DNA from: Paenibacillus antarcticus
GTDB taxonomy: Bacteria > Bacillota > Bacilli > Paenibacillales > Paenibacillaceae
DNA: 64,000 nt
Direction: 5' to 3'
Assembly (NCBI RefSeq): GCF_001637225.1
Contig: NZ_LVJI01000001.1
Span: forward strand, 248,001 to 312,000
Position numbers and translations under genes: made by a program. Shown here in pieces: positions 35,254 to 44,286 of the stretch (position 1 is its first letter; every line of letters begins with the position of its first letter). Under the pieces are notes generated by a model. The model made no database searches and was not told where the DNA came from. It saw only the letters and a program-made list of their open reading frames with translations.

Positions 35254-36840
35254 CTAAGGACGCTCTATTAAGATAGCTTTACTATCGTTATCCCACTCTA
35301 CGGTAGAACCTAACGCACCAGCTATAAAATGAAGGGGTACATAATAAGTTCCTTCAACTTTCATGAGCGGCTCTGAAAGTTTTACCTTTTCACCATCTAC
35401 AAGTGCTTGATTAGACCCATTCTTAAGAACAATTGTCGAACCTGTAATATCATCAATAACAGTAATTTGTTTCAATACACTGTCCCATTTGATCTCTGCA
35501 TCAAGCTCTTCAGCAAAATACCGAATGGGTACCATCTTCGTTTGGTTCACATCGATAGGAAGAGCATAATCATAGTACCAATCATATTCCTCATCTACTA
35601 AGGTATTCATGTAGAAATATTTCTGACTAATATTCATATCCTCTTTAATGAAATGATAGGCATCAGATTGATTATCGAAATTACGCAAGAACTTTCCTGG
35701 TGTAGCTAGATTCGCATTAAGCACATCTACTACAAGGGAGCCTTTAGATATATCAATTTTATTTGCGATAACCGCCTTGTTAACGTTCCAGATCTCACTT
35801 GTTGAATGAACCTTGATTTGCTTAATTGGTAATTCTAATGTTGTTGGAATCTGAACGGTAAGATCAATCTTTTGCTTACGTACATTTAAACTCTTATCAA
35901 ACATGAAATCCATAGCTAACACTGTGTCTTTACCGAACAATTCTTTCATTTCAGGCGTTTCAGTAAACATTTCATTAACGTTCTTATCATAATCTACAAG
36001 CAACTCATTCAATGACTTCTGTAATTGATTCGTCAAGTAGATCACGGTAGCTTCTTTGTCATCGAGTAAGTTATTCAATGTGCCTAAGCCTAAAGGAAGT
36101 TCTACCTCATCTAAATATTCCTCGCTACTTGATACGCCTAATTCCGATTTGAATATAGGATAGTACACATCATATAACGTACCTATTAATTCTTTGACCC
36201 CTTCCTTATCCTTGGACACACTCGTTAGGAAGGATTTAGCCAGACCCACCAATTCATCTCCACGAACATCTATATGAAGCTTCTGAAGACTCATCGCTTC
36301 ACCGTACACACTCTCTGTTACGGAAGATACAGATACAGATTCTGGATTAGATGCGTTCTTAAATAAGAATTTACCTAGATTGGACATTAATTCAAGTGCT
36401 TGTTCTGATGTTTGCAGATCAGCAATATCTATACCAGAATCTGCATACATGGAGTCGAGAGATACAGAGATAGGTTGTTTAGCTCCTTGTACCCATAAAA
36501 CAAGATTATTCTTATCTACAGATAGATGGAACGGTAGCTTTTTACTAGCTAAACTTAATGTTCCTTCAACGGAACTCGTTGATACATCTTGTACCTTAGC
36601 ATGGTCAATGGTTAATGAAAATGAGTTTATAAGTTCAATCATTTCTTGTTCTTCTTCATTCATTTCTGTACCTGAAGGAACAATTTCAAGTGACAGCGTT
36701 TGTTTCGATTCTGAGGACTTGACCGTAAGGTTATCAGAAAGAGACTTACTAATATCCAACCCTCCAACAGATTGACAACCCGCTAATATAAGAAGCATAG
36801 ACACTAAACATGATGCCAACAACACTTTCATTCGTTTCAT
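35254..36840 (-). CDS. Lipoprotein with C-terminal copper amine oxidase-N (stalk) domain
   Basis: 528 aa. The lipoprotein signal ends at ILAGC (Cys22). Residues 30-400 have no domain I can name and are rich in Ser, Leu, Lys and Asp. The C-terminal 110 residues (VPIRYFAEELDAEIKWDSVLKQITV, then a VDGEKVKLSEPLM / YYVPLHFIAGALG / VEWDNDSKAILI repeat) form a copper_amine_oxidase_N domain. In Paenibacillus this is a common non-catalytic surface/stalk module. It is likely displayed outside the membrane and anchored by its lipid. Monocistronic; role unknown. Confidence 0.8.
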   Translation of the reverse strand: MKRMKVLLASCLVSMLLILAGCQSVGGLDISKSLSDNLTVKSSESKQTLSLEIVPSGTEMNEEEQEMIELINSFSLTIDHAKVQDVSTSSVEGTLSLASKKLPFHLSVDKNNLVLWVQGAKQPISVSLDSMYADSGIDIADLQTSEQALELMSNLGKFLFKNASNPESVSVSSVTESVYGEAMSLQKLHIDVRGDELVGLAKSFLTSVSKDKEGVKELIGTLYDVYYPIFKSELGVSSSEEYLDEVELPLGLGTLNNLLDDKEATVIYLTNQLQKSLNELLVDYDKNVNEMFTETPEMKELFGKDTVLAMDFMFDKSLNVRKQKIDLTVQIPTTLELPIKQIKVHSTSEIWNVNKAVIANKIDISKGSLVVDVLNANLATPGKFLRNFDNQSDAYHFIKEDMNISQKYFYMNTLVDEEYDWYYDYALPIDVNQTKMVPIRYFAEELDAEIKWDSVLKQITVIDDITGSTIVLKNGSNQALVDGEKVKLSEPLMKVEGTYYVPLHFIAGALGSTVEWDNDSKAILIERP

Positions 36841-37131
36841 TATTTACTCCCCTTCAAAATAATTTTTTTGGAATACATTACCTCAGTATGCCAGTGAGAT
36901 ATGGTTTATGTAAAGAGGAATATATGAGCTATTAAAAGCCGATATGATCATTGTGTTTCATAGTCCTGTGGGGTCTCTATCTATACCTTATTCTAGTAAT
37001 TTCCTCTCTATTCCTCCACAATGTCATTGTTGGTTTAGACCTAAGGGGTTCTTCACCCTATTCTTCACTCAATGCACAGCCATCTAGCATCGTAAGCTCT
37101 CCAATAACTCGTTGCTTTTTGTGTAAAAAAT

Positions 37132-37159
37132 AAGCCAAAGCAGTCCTCTGCTTTGGCTT
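37132..37159 (-). terminator. Terminator after the GH43 gene; rest of gap
   Basis: Twelve-bp perfect stem AAGCCAAAGCAG with a 4-nt loop, then TATTTTTTACAC on the minus strand. The remaining gap 36841-37131 holds the lipoprotein promoter region (TTTACA near 36912 on the minus strand) and no credible ORF. Confidence 0.85.
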
Positions 37160-37182
37160 CTCGTATATAGGATTAATAAAAA

Positions 37183-38148
37183 CTACCCTTGGTCATCTGG
37201 CACCGGAAATCCAAAATTTGGCGTTCCGTTCAAATTCCAAGTGAAAACTTGGGCCCTCGTATGCCGATTCGGATCATATAGGGGATCACCGTCAATTTCT
37301 GTATAATTTCTGGCATGATATACAATGATGTCCTCCGTGTCATCAGACGATCGCGTAAAGCTATTATGTCCTGGACCATATTGTTCTGTTGTCGCGTTAC
37401 TCTGAAATACCGGCACACTGGATTTAGTCCAGGAGACTGGATTTAGCAAGTCACTGTCTACTGAAGCATGCAATAGTCCCATGCAGTAGTTATGATCTGT
37501 AGCACTTGCCGAGTAACTTATATATATAGTTCCGTCATGCTTCACTACCGCTGCTCCTTCGTTAACTTTGAATCCGATCATCTCCCAATCAAGCTCAGGT
37601 TGTGAAATCATGATTTGAGGCCCTTTGATACTCCAAGGGTTATCCAATTCAGCAATATAGAGATTCGAGTTCCCTTCAATTTCTGGGTCTTTTTGCGCCC
37701 ATACTAAGTAGGATATCCCTTTATGATCAAACCTTGTGGCATCCAGCGAAAAAGACTCCCAATCCGTATGAATCTGGCCCTTTTCTATCCATGCACCTTC
37801 AAGGGGATTGTCCGCTTCGTTCTCCAGTACGAACATACGATGGTCAAATATACCCTCTATTGTGTCTGAAGTATGCGCTGCAGCATAATAGAGATACCAT
37901 TTGCCAGCGCTGTAATGAATCTCTGGTGCCCAAATATTGGCGCTCATGAGTCCACTTTCATGTTTTCTCCAAATGGTGAGCGGTTCTGCCTTGCCCAATT
38001 CATTCAAGACCCGAGATCTTCTAATTTCTATTCGATCATATTCTGGTACAGAAGCGGAAAAGTAATAATATCCGTCCGTATGTTTATATACCCAAGGGTC
38101 TGCACGTTGTGGAAGAACCGGATTATTTATCTTCTCTTTCGGAAACAT
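37183..38148 (-). CDS. Glycoside hydrolase family 43 (arabinofuranosidase/xylosidase type)
   Basis: 321 aa, no signal peptide, so cytoplasmic. The catalytic base is Asp17 in LPQRADPWVYKHTDGYYYF. IWAPEIHYSAGKWYLYYA is the family substrate loop. The pKa modulator Asp lies in FSLDATRFDHKG, the general acid Glu in KVNEGAAVV. It is last in an operon with a sugar ABC transporter, so it should split imported arabino- or xylo-oligosaccharides. Specificity within GH43 is not certain. Confidence 0.88.
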   Translation of the reverse strand: MFPKEKINNPVLPQRADPWVYKHTDGYYYFSASVPEYDRIEIRRSRVLNELGKAEPLTIWRKHESGLMSANIWAPEIHYSAGKWYLYYAAAHTSDTIEGIFDHRMFVLENEADNPLEGAWIEKGQIHTDWESFSLDATRFDHKGISYLVWAQKDPEIEGNSNLYIAELDNPWSIKGPQIMISQPELDWEMIGFKVNEGAAVVKHDGTIYISYSASATDHNYCMGLLHASVDSDLLNPVSWTKSSVPVFQSNATTEQYGPGHNSFTRSSDDTEDIIVYHARNYTEIDGDPLYDPNRHTRAQVFTWNLNGTPNFGFPVPDDQG

Positions 38149-38201
38149 GAGGGTTTCTCTCCTTTATTCTATCCATTATGGATTCTATGGTGATGGTGAT
38201 A

Positions 38202-39050
38202 TTAACCTTTTACTCCACCGGCTGTCATGCCCTCAATGAAGTATTTTTGGAAGAAAACGAATACGATTAATACCGGAATAATAGCAAATACAGAACCGGC
38301 GATCAGGATCTTATAGTTGTTGCCGTAAGGCGTAAGTAATGTAGACAAACCGATCGGAATCGTAAGTTTGTTGGTACTATTAAGTACAATGAGCGGCCAC
38401 AAGAAGTTATTCCAGCTTGCCAGTGCTTGTAATATAGCCATGGATGAGAAGGCTGGGGCCATAAGCGGCATCATAATTTTGAAGAAAATTCCATACTCTG
38501 TACAACCATCAACACGCGCTGCATCAAGGAAATCCTTGGGTAGCCCTCCTGCATACTGTCTGAAGAAAAAGATCGGTAACGGCGCCACAACAAACGGTAG
38601 GATAACCCCCCACATGTTGTTGATGAGGTGTAGAGAAATCGAAAGCTTATACATAGGTAGCATAATAATCTCAATCGGTATGGCCATAATAATAATCACA
38701 AGTGCAAATAGGGAATTACGCATTCTAAACTTATATACAGCAAAGGCATATCCAACCATAGAAGACAGTAGCAGACATAATAACGTAAAAGTAAAAGTGA
38801 TAAGAATACTATTTTTATACCAGGTTACATAGTGCTCTTTCGGAGAAAATAAATTAGTGTAATTGCTGAACGTCAGTAGATCTCTATCCAACCTCAAATT
38901 CAGACCATTTCTAAGTAATTCCTGAGCTGGTTTGAAAGATGCGATTGCCAATGTAACAATCGGGAAAAGTGCAAAGATGGCAAGTGCTATAAAAAGAAGT
39001 AATAGTAGCACCCGATTTAGCGACCATTTGGATTTCTCAGCATATTTCAT
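38202..39050 (-). CDS. Carbohydrate ABC transporter permease (MalG/AraQ type)
   Basis: 282 aa, six TM segments. The EAA loop CTEYGIFFKIMMPLMAPAFSSMAILQALASWNNFLWPL is complete (about residues 180-220). The C-terminus GMTAGGVKG is typical of CUT1 permeases. It starts 3 bp from the partner permease's stop. ATP would come from a shared MsmX-type ATPase encoded elsewhere, because there is no ATPase gene in the operon. Confidence 0.92.
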   Translation of the reverse strand: MKYAEKSKWSLNRVLLLLLFIALAIFALFPIVTLAIASFKPAQELLRNGLNLRLDRDLLTFSNYTNLFSPKEHYVTWYKNSILITFTFTLLCLLLSSMVGYAFAVYKFRMRNSLFALVIIIMAIPIEIIMLPMYKLSISLHLINNMWGVILPFVVAPLPIFFFRQYAGGLPKDFLDAARVDGCTEYGIFFKIMMPLMAPAFSSMAILQALASWNNFLWPLIVLNSTNKLTIPIGLSTLLTPYGNNYKILIAGSVFAIIPVLIVFVFFQKYFIEGMTAGGVKG

Positions 39051-39053
39051 CGG

Positions 39054-40007
39054 CTACTCCTCCTTTTTAAATAATCCGAACAGATTTAATTGAACGAATG
39101 TAATGATCATGGTAATGGCTAGCAATACGATTCCGACAGCTGCACCGATACCCAGATTATTCTGTTCCCACCCACTACGGTACAGGTAACCTACTATCGT
39201 AAGCCCGATATCTTTAGGTGAGCGATTGCCGTTCCACAGCATGTAGCTTTCTGTAAACATCGCAAAACCGCCATAAATACTGATGGTGAAAACGTATACT
39301 GTGATTGGTTTCAACAAAGGAACGGTAATGTTAGCGAATTTATTCCATATGTTTGCTCCATCTATTTCTGCTGACTCGTATACCTCTTTAGATATATTCT
39401 GTAGACCAGCCATGAAGTAAAGCATATTAATACCCATCCATCGCCAACATGCCAGAATGAGTAAGGTCATCATCCCGAGCCATCTTTCACCCAACCAACG
39501 TTGCTTGTCTAAACCAAAGCTAGTGATTAACGTATTCATGAGTGAGCCTTCCAGTTCGCCGAATGCAAGCCGGAATATTGTTCCCGCCACTACTACTGAA
39601 GTTAAAGCTGGGATGAATAAGGTGGAACGGAAAAAGTTTTTGAACATCATTACTTTAGAATTTAGGAATACCGCCAACACCAGCGGAATGGGTATCAATA
39701 AGAGTAATGATAGCGCCGTATAAATCGCGCTGTTCTTAATTGCCTTAAGAAAGGTAGGGTTCCAAAGTTCCTTATAATTCTCAATGCCGATAAATTTAGT
39801 TGAACCTGGTACAATTTCCTGAAAGCTCATAATAAATGCTGATATTACGGGGTAAGCAAAAAATACAGAGAACGAAATGATAAATGGAAGTACAAATACA
39901 TAAGGGGCCAGTTTCTGTGAATAGAGCAGGCTGGACATGGATGTTGATCCAGACGTTTGTTTCACCTGGGTGACTTTAGGCGTATTAGTATTACTCATGA
40001 ACCGCAA
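39054..40007 (-). CDS. Carbohydrate ABC transporter permease (MalF/AraP type)
   Basis: 317 aa. A cytoplasmic N-terminus of about 30 residues precedes six TM segments, with the EAA motif SAEIDGANIWNKFANITVPLLKP. It forms the channel heterodimer with the next permease. A 56-bp spacer with a strong hairpin separates it from the binding-protein gene. Confidence 0.92.
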   Translation of the reverse strand: MRFMSNTNTPKVTQVKQTSGSTSMSSLLYSQKLAPYVFVLPFIISFSVFFAYPVISAFIMSFQEIVPGSTKFIGIENYKELWNPTFLKAIKNSAIYTALSLLLLIPIPLVLAVFLNSKVMMFKNFFRSTLFIPALTSVVVAGTIFRLAFGELEGSLMNTLITSFGLDKQRWLGERWLGMMTLLILACWRWMGINMLYFMAGLQNISKEVYESAEIDGANIWNKFANITVPLLKPITVYVFTISIYGGFAMFTESYMLWNGNRSPKDIGLTIVGYLYRSGWEQNNLGIGAAVGIVLLAITMIITFVQLNLFGLFKKEE

Positions 40008-40020
40008 CCCTCCTTTGGTA

Positions 40021-40056
40021 ATAATGCATCACTAGCCTTAGGTAGTGATGCATTAT
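40021..40056 (-). repeat. Intercistronic hairpin after the binding-protein gene
   Basis: Fourteen-bp perfect stem (ATAATGCATCACTA) with an 8-nt loop, lacking a T-run. Such stems often protect the upstream binding-protein mRNA or weaken read-through, giving excess binding protein. Confidence 0.6.
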
Positions 40057-40064
40057 TATACAAG

Positions 40065-41396
40065 TTATTTCAATTCTGCATTTACTTCTTTCAATACGGT
40101 TGCAGGGTCTTCATTATCGAGTAATATACGCACGTTAGTTTGTGTCTTAATAGCGTCGATCACTTGAGGTGTTTTCTCTCCAATGTTAATACCTTCAATC
40201 TCACCTTTAACATCGTTCAGAACGTCGAAAATGTTGTCCCCGAAATATTCCGTGAATTTGTTAGGCTCTTTCATTGCTGGATCATCCCATACATCTGAAC
40301 GGAGCGGGTCAAAACCTAGAACCGTCCATGTTGCAATACTGCCTTCTTTGGAGAGTTTGGCAAAGCTAAGAAACTCCTTAACCAGATCCTTATTCTTCGA
40401 TTGCTTCGTTACTACGGTTGCCGTACCACCCATACCTGCCGAACGCGGTTCGCCTTCACTCCAAGCTGGCATCGGACGAATGACCATTTTACCTTTCAGA
40501 TCAGGCATACTGTCTGTAAAACGACCCATGTACCAGAGTGGCATCCAGATGGAAGCAGCTCCCCCGTTGTTCATGAATCCGAAGTACTCTTCCGCATGAT
40601 GAAATCCACCAGGAGCTCCAATAGCCACGCCGGATTTCATTATTTCTTGTTCCCATGTCATTACCTTCGTTACTTCAGGTCCATCGAGATTCGGTGTAAG
40701 GTCCGTCTTCAGTAAATCATCTTCAGATGAAAGTTGAGCAGTTTGTAGCCACATTGACCATTGCTCAGACGTTTCTAGCGTTGTCATTGGAATGCCTGTT
40801 TTGTCTAAGACTATTTTGCCAGCTTTCGCATAATCATCCCACGTTTTGATATCGTCTGGATTAACTCCTGCCTTATCGAGGATTTCCTTGTTATAATAGA
40901 TTACGGAAGCGCCTACATGATAATCGATAGCATAATAGTTTCCGTCTTTCGCATAAATATCGAAGCGGGATTTAACGAGATTATCCATTTCTGGTTCGAT
41001 AATATCGTTAAGTGGCTCAAGTTGTGGCTCACCCTTAATATAGTTAGGAAATTTACTAAGTTCGATGTCTGCAAAGTCTGGAGCACCGCTTCCTGATTGC
41101 AGTGTTACCAATAATTTATTATGCATGTCATCATATGGGCTTACATTGGCAACCAGTTCAATCGTCTTGGTTGAATTAGCTTCATTCCATCTTTTCACCA
41201 TTTGATCATAAAAGTCCGCATGTAACTGTTGAAACGTCCAGAATTCTATCTTAGTAGCCGCTTCATTACTGACACCCTCAGTTTCTTTCTTACCCGTATT
41301 GCTGTTGCTTGCATTGTTGTTTCCGCCTGAACATGCCGATAACATCAGGGTCATAACTAGCGTAATTGAAAACAAGCTTAGAATCTTTGATCTCAT
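40065..41396 (-). CDS. Sugar-binding lipoprotein of ABC transporter (AraN-like)
   Basis: 443-aa CUT1-type solute-binding protein. The signal peptide ends with a lipobox, LSACSGG (Cys22), followed by an Asn/Gly/Ser linker. The mature protein begins with TKIEFWTFQQLHADFYDQMVKRWNE, and later GQ-poor but family-typical KSKNKDLVKEFLSF. With the two permeases and GH43 it forms an uptake system for an oligosaccharide, most likely arabinoside. Confidence 0.9.
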   Translation of the reverse strand: MRSKILSLFSITLVMTLMLSACSGGNNNASNSNTGKKETEGVSNEAATKIEFWTFQQLHADFYDQMVKRWNEANSTKTIELVANVSPYDDMHNKLLVTLQSGSGAPDFADIELSKFPNYIKGEPQLEPLNDIIEPEMDNLVKSRFDIYAKDGNYYAIDYHVGASVIYYNKEILDKAGVNPDDIKTWDDYAKAGKIVLDKTGIPMTTLETSEQWSMWLQTAQLSSEDDLLKTDLTPNLDGPEVTKVMTWEQEIMKSGVAIGAPGGFHHAEEYFGFMNNGGAASIWMPLWYMGRFTDSMPDLKGKMVIRPMPAWSEGEPRSAGMGGTATVVTKQSKNKDLVKEFLSFAKLSKEGSIATWTVLGFDPLRSDVWDDPAMKEPNKFTEYFGDNIFDVLNDVKGEIEGINIGEKTPQVIDAIKTQTNVRILLDNEDPATVLKEVNAELK

Positions 41397-41484
41397 TTCT
41401 ATTTCCCCCCTAAAATAAATTTATGCTTAATCCCAAAGGATAATAGCCTTTTGTTTATGTTTCTTTAAATCAATTCATACTTTT

Positions 41485-41513
41485 ATAGTATATAGTCCCA
41501 TAATGATTGTCAA
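41485..41513 (-). promoter_or_regulatory. Promoter of the sugar uptake operon
   Basis: TTGACA (41508-41513), 17 bp and TACTAT (41485-41490) on the minus strand. The 41397-41725 gap also has a 12-bp palindrome TTAAATATTTAA (41592-41603), a candidate operator between the divergent promoters. Confidence 0.8.
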
Positions 41514-41521
41514 TACTAATA

Positions 41522-41535
41522 TGGATGCGCTTTCA
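41522..41535. promoter_or_regulatory. Candidate CcpA cre site
   Basis: TGGATGCGCTTTCA matches the palindromic cre pattern (TGWAANCGNTNWCA) in 12 of 14 positions, just upstream of the operon's -35. Catabolite repression of such an operon is expected. The exact site is inference. Confidence 0.5.
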
Positions 41536-41649
41536 TAATTATTTATCTAAAACAAACAGACGATTTAATGCTGTATATTGGTAATTAAAACTTAAATATT
41601 TAATAATTTTATCCACTTTAGAGAATATATCGAATTTTGGAGTTTTATC

Positions 41650-41678
41650 TTTTCAATTAAACCCCTTTAGTTTATAAT
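41650..41678 (+). promoter_or_regulatory. Promoter of the ArsR-type regulator
   Basis: TATAAT (41673-41678) with a weak TTTTCA -35 at 17 bp spacing, about 50 bp before the start. Confidence 0.5.
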
Positions 41679-41725
41679 AGTTTGAAACGAAGTGAAAATT
41701 GTCTTTAAAGAGAGGACGCTGCGCT

Positions 41726-42640
41726 TTGATTCACATTAAAGATCTGAAGTCAGGATTAAATATCTTTAAAGCTCTAAGCTCGGAAATTCGAATTGAAATT
41801 TTAGGATTGCTTACCACTTATGAGAGTCTTAATCTGAACGAAATTGCCGAGAAGCTTGGTCTAACAAACGGTGCTATTACGATGCATATTAAGAAGCTTG
41901 AAGAAAGTGGATTAATTGATATTACTACCGCCGTCGGTAAGCATGGAATCCAAAAAATTTGTTATCTCAATGAAAATATGCTTACTGTAGATCTTCGCAG
42001 TAAAGAAACAGAGAATGTATATGAAGTGGACATACAGGTTGGACATTACAGTGATTATTACGCGGAACCAACCTGCGGCCTCGCTACAAAGGATAGTATT
42101 ATTGGAGAATTTGATGATCAACGCTACTTTGCTGATCCCCAGCATATTAATGCTGGCATTGTTTGGCTTAGCAAAGGTTACTTGGAATATCGAATTCCGA
42201 ATTATCTAAAGTCCAACCAAAGGTTCAAGGAATTGCAGTTTGTGATGGAGATCAGCTCTGAGGCACCGAGTTATAACAATAATTATCCATCAGATATCAT
42301 ATTCTCACTGAATAAGATTGAGCTCGGAACCTGGACTTCACCAGGTGATTTTGGTGACAAAAGGGGCGATTTCAATCCGCAGTGGTGGCCACCTCATCTC
42401 AATCAGTACGGTCTGAACAAACTCCTTCGCATCAATGATGAAGGAACATTCATTGATGGTTGCCGTATTTCCGACGTGACCATCGGTGATATCGGATTAC
42501 ATCAGCAATCGGATATCAAGTTCAAAATGGCTGTTTCTGAAACTGGAAATTCTGGTGGTCTTACCATCTATGGCCATAACTTCGGAAACTACGATCATGA
42601 TCTAGTGGCCAGAGTCTTATTTGATGTAGTAAATCAATAG
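41726..42640 (+). CDS. ArsR-type HTH regulator with large C-terminal domain
   Basis: 304 aa. Residues 1-75 are a winged helix (FKALSSEIRIEILGLLTTYESLNLNEIAEKLGLTNGAITMHIKKLEESGLI). The following 225 residues have no cysteine-rich metal site and look like a mixed beta domain (ADPQHINAGIVWLSKGYLEYRIPN ... FSLNKIELGTWTSPGDFGDKRG), probably ligand sensing. I choose the TTG at 41726, behind GAGAGGA, giving MIHIKDLKSGLNIF; a TTG nine codons upstream is possible. Divergent to the sugar operon, so it probably controls it. Confidence 0.82.
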   Translation: MIHIKDLKSGLNIFKALSSEIRIEILGLLTTYESLNLNEIAEKLGLTNGAITMHIKKLEESGLIDITTAVGKHGIQKICYLNENMLTVDLRSKETENVYEVDIQVGHYSDYYAEPTCGLATKDSIIGEFDDQRYFADPQHINAGIVWLSKGYLEYRIPNYLKSNQRFKELQFVMEISSEAPSYNNNYPSDIIFSLNKIELGTWTSPGDFGDKRGDFNPQWWPPHLNQYGLNKLLRINDEGTFIDGCRISDVTIGDIGLHQQSDIKFKMAVSETGNSGGLTIYGHNFGNYDHDLVARVLFDVVNQ

Positions 42641-42656
42641 AAATCAATTATATTAA

Positions 42657-42699
42657 AAGGGGTGTCTCTAGCCATTAATTATGGCCAGAGACACCCCTT
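42657..42699. terminator. Bidirectional terminator after the ArsR-type gene
   Basis: Stem AAGGGGTGTCTCT with AGAGACACCCCTT plus an inner GCCAT/ATGGC stem. T-rich flank CTATG in plus, TTTTAATA in minus. Confidence 0.75.
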
Positions 42700-42746
42700 C
42701 TATGATATTGCCCATCTATAACGCAGACAATAAATATTAACATATC

Positions 42747-43253
42747 TTACAGTACCTTTAATCCCACAATAACTAAATCTCGTTCTACCCCGTCTAATAC
42801 AGCAACTCCTGGAAGATAACCCCATTGACTAAATCCATATTTCGAAAGCAAATTTAGACTCCCAACATTATGCCCGAATACGAACCCTACTAAGCTATTT
42901 ATCTTCAATCGTGGACATTCTGCAATCCCTTTCTCCACCAGAATACTCCCAACCCCTGCTCCACGATATTCTTCGGACACATATATACTAATCTCTGCGG
43001 TTCCATCATAAGCTGCTCTGCCATAAAAAGATTGAAAGCTCATCCAAGCCACAACGCTTCCTCCAGATCTCATAACCCACAATGGACGATGATGATCATT
43101 GTGTTCATGGAACCATGGGAGTCTACTATCTACACTCACAGGTTCTAAATCTGCTGTAACTACTCTTCCTGTAACTGTTGAATTATAAATAGATACAATA
43201 GCTGGCAGGTCATCTATTTGGGCAAGTTCAATATCATAATGTTGTAATCTCAT
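42747..43253 (-). CDS. GNAT acetyltransferase, phosphinothricin acetyltransferase-like
   Basis: 168 aa. The N-terminus (IELAQIDDLPAIVSIYNSTV then TADLEPVS) resembles Pat/YncA acetyltransferases, and the CoA site is YVSEEYRGAGVGSILVEKGI (R-G-x-G-x-G). Residues NVGSLNLLSKYGFSQWGYLPGVAVLDG complete the fold. Those enzymes acetylate amino-acid-like amines such as methionine sulfoximine. The actual substrate is unknown. Start ATG 43253 with TGGAGGAATAGTG; the GTG just before is less likely. Confidence 0.85.
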   Translation of the reverse strand: MRLQHYDIELAQIDDLPAIVSIYNSTVTGRVVTADLEPVSVDSRLPWFHEHNDHHRPLWVMRSGGSVVAWMSFQSFYGRAAYDGTAEISIYVSEEYRGAGVGSILVEKGIAECPRLKINSLVGFVFGHNVGSLNLLSKYGFSQWGYLPGVAVLDGVERDLVIVGLKVL

Positions 43254-43287
43254 CACTATTCCTCCACAATCTAATCGTTATAGTCAT

Positions 43288-44127
43288 TTAAAGTCCAACT
43301 TGCTCTTCACTCCATTGCCACAGCCACTGTGCATCAATCATATTAGTTGCACGTGGTGAAAGTTTCTGAATTTGTTGACGATAGAAATATTCCCCGCTCA
43401 CTCCAGAAATTTCAGGTGCTGTTGCCAGATATATCGCTGATTGAGATCCTTGCTCAGCCGATAGAAAGAATGGACGAAGTAGCATATATACACGTTTGCC
43501 GAATCCTGTCTTACGATCAACACCTAAGTTCGTTAAGACTGCTCCAGGATGTAAACAATTAACGGTTACGCGAGTTCCCTTTAACCTAACCGCTAATTGT
43601 TTGGTGAACAGAATATTCGCAAGCTTAGATTGCGCATACCCTTTTGCCACATTATATCCCTTCTTTAATGATGGATCTTCAACGTGTATTTTCCCTACCT
43701 TATATGCACCTGAGGATACGTTCACTATTCTCCCTTGATCCGCTACCATCAGTCTATCTAATAGCAGATTCGTAAGTAGGAAATGTCCAAGATGGTTAAT
43801 CCCTATATTCATTTCAAAACCATTCGAAGTCAATTGTCGCTTCAGAGAGACGACACCTGCATTATTAATTAGTACATCTAACACTTGATATCTAGACTTA
43901 TATTCAATGACAAATCGGCGTATACTGTCTAGATCTCCAAGATCTGCGATCATAAGTTCAATATTCTGTGATCCACTTTCTATTATAGCTGCTGCACGAG
44001 CTATTTCACCACGTTCTGCACTTCTACAGACCATAATAACGTAAGCACCTCTTCGGGCTAGTTCCATCGTTGTAGCAAGTCCCATCCCTGAATTAGCACC
44101 GGTTACCATAACTATTTTATCTTGCAT
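43288..44127 (-). CDS. Short-chain dehydrogenase/reductase
   Basis: 279-aa SDR of the retinol-dehydrogenase-like class. NAD(P) motif TGANSGMGLATTMEL (TGxxxGxG, about residues 7-21), NNAG at about 89-92, catalytic Ser in VNVSSGAYK and the YAQSK motif (Tyr and Lys). Complete and probably active on an unknown ketone or alcohol. It lies 34 bp upstream of the acetyltransferase and may be cotranscribed. Confidence 0.9.
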   Translation of the reverse strand: MQDKIVMVTGANSGMGLATTMELARRGAYVIMVCRSAERGEIARAAAIIESGSQNIELMIADLGDLDSIRRFVIEYKSRYQVLDVLINNAGVVSLKRQLTSNGFEMNIGINHLGHFLLTNLLLDRLMVADQGRIVNVSSGAYKVGKIHVEDPSLKKGYNVAKGYAQSKLANILFTKQLAVRLKGTRVTVNCLHPGAVLTNLGVDRKTGFGKRVYMLLRPFFLSAEQGSQSAIYLATAPEISGVSGEYFYRQQIQKLSPRATNMIDAQWLWQWSEEQVGL

Positions 44128-44286
44128 AGCCGTATTCCCTCCACTTCATAATTTACAAATTTATCAAATTGATAAGTGCTGAAGTATGCCTTCTCTTTCT
44201 CATTCGTAAGTAGAAGCTTATAATATATCTTAGTTCACAACGAAACTTGACACCATCTTAGAATATGGAAAGGATTGAACATATCC

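Noticed and set aside
36951..37133. 60-aa plus-strand frame in the gap before the GH43 operon
   Set aside because: No ribosome site, and the C-terminal end runs into a terminator stem of the neighbouring operon.
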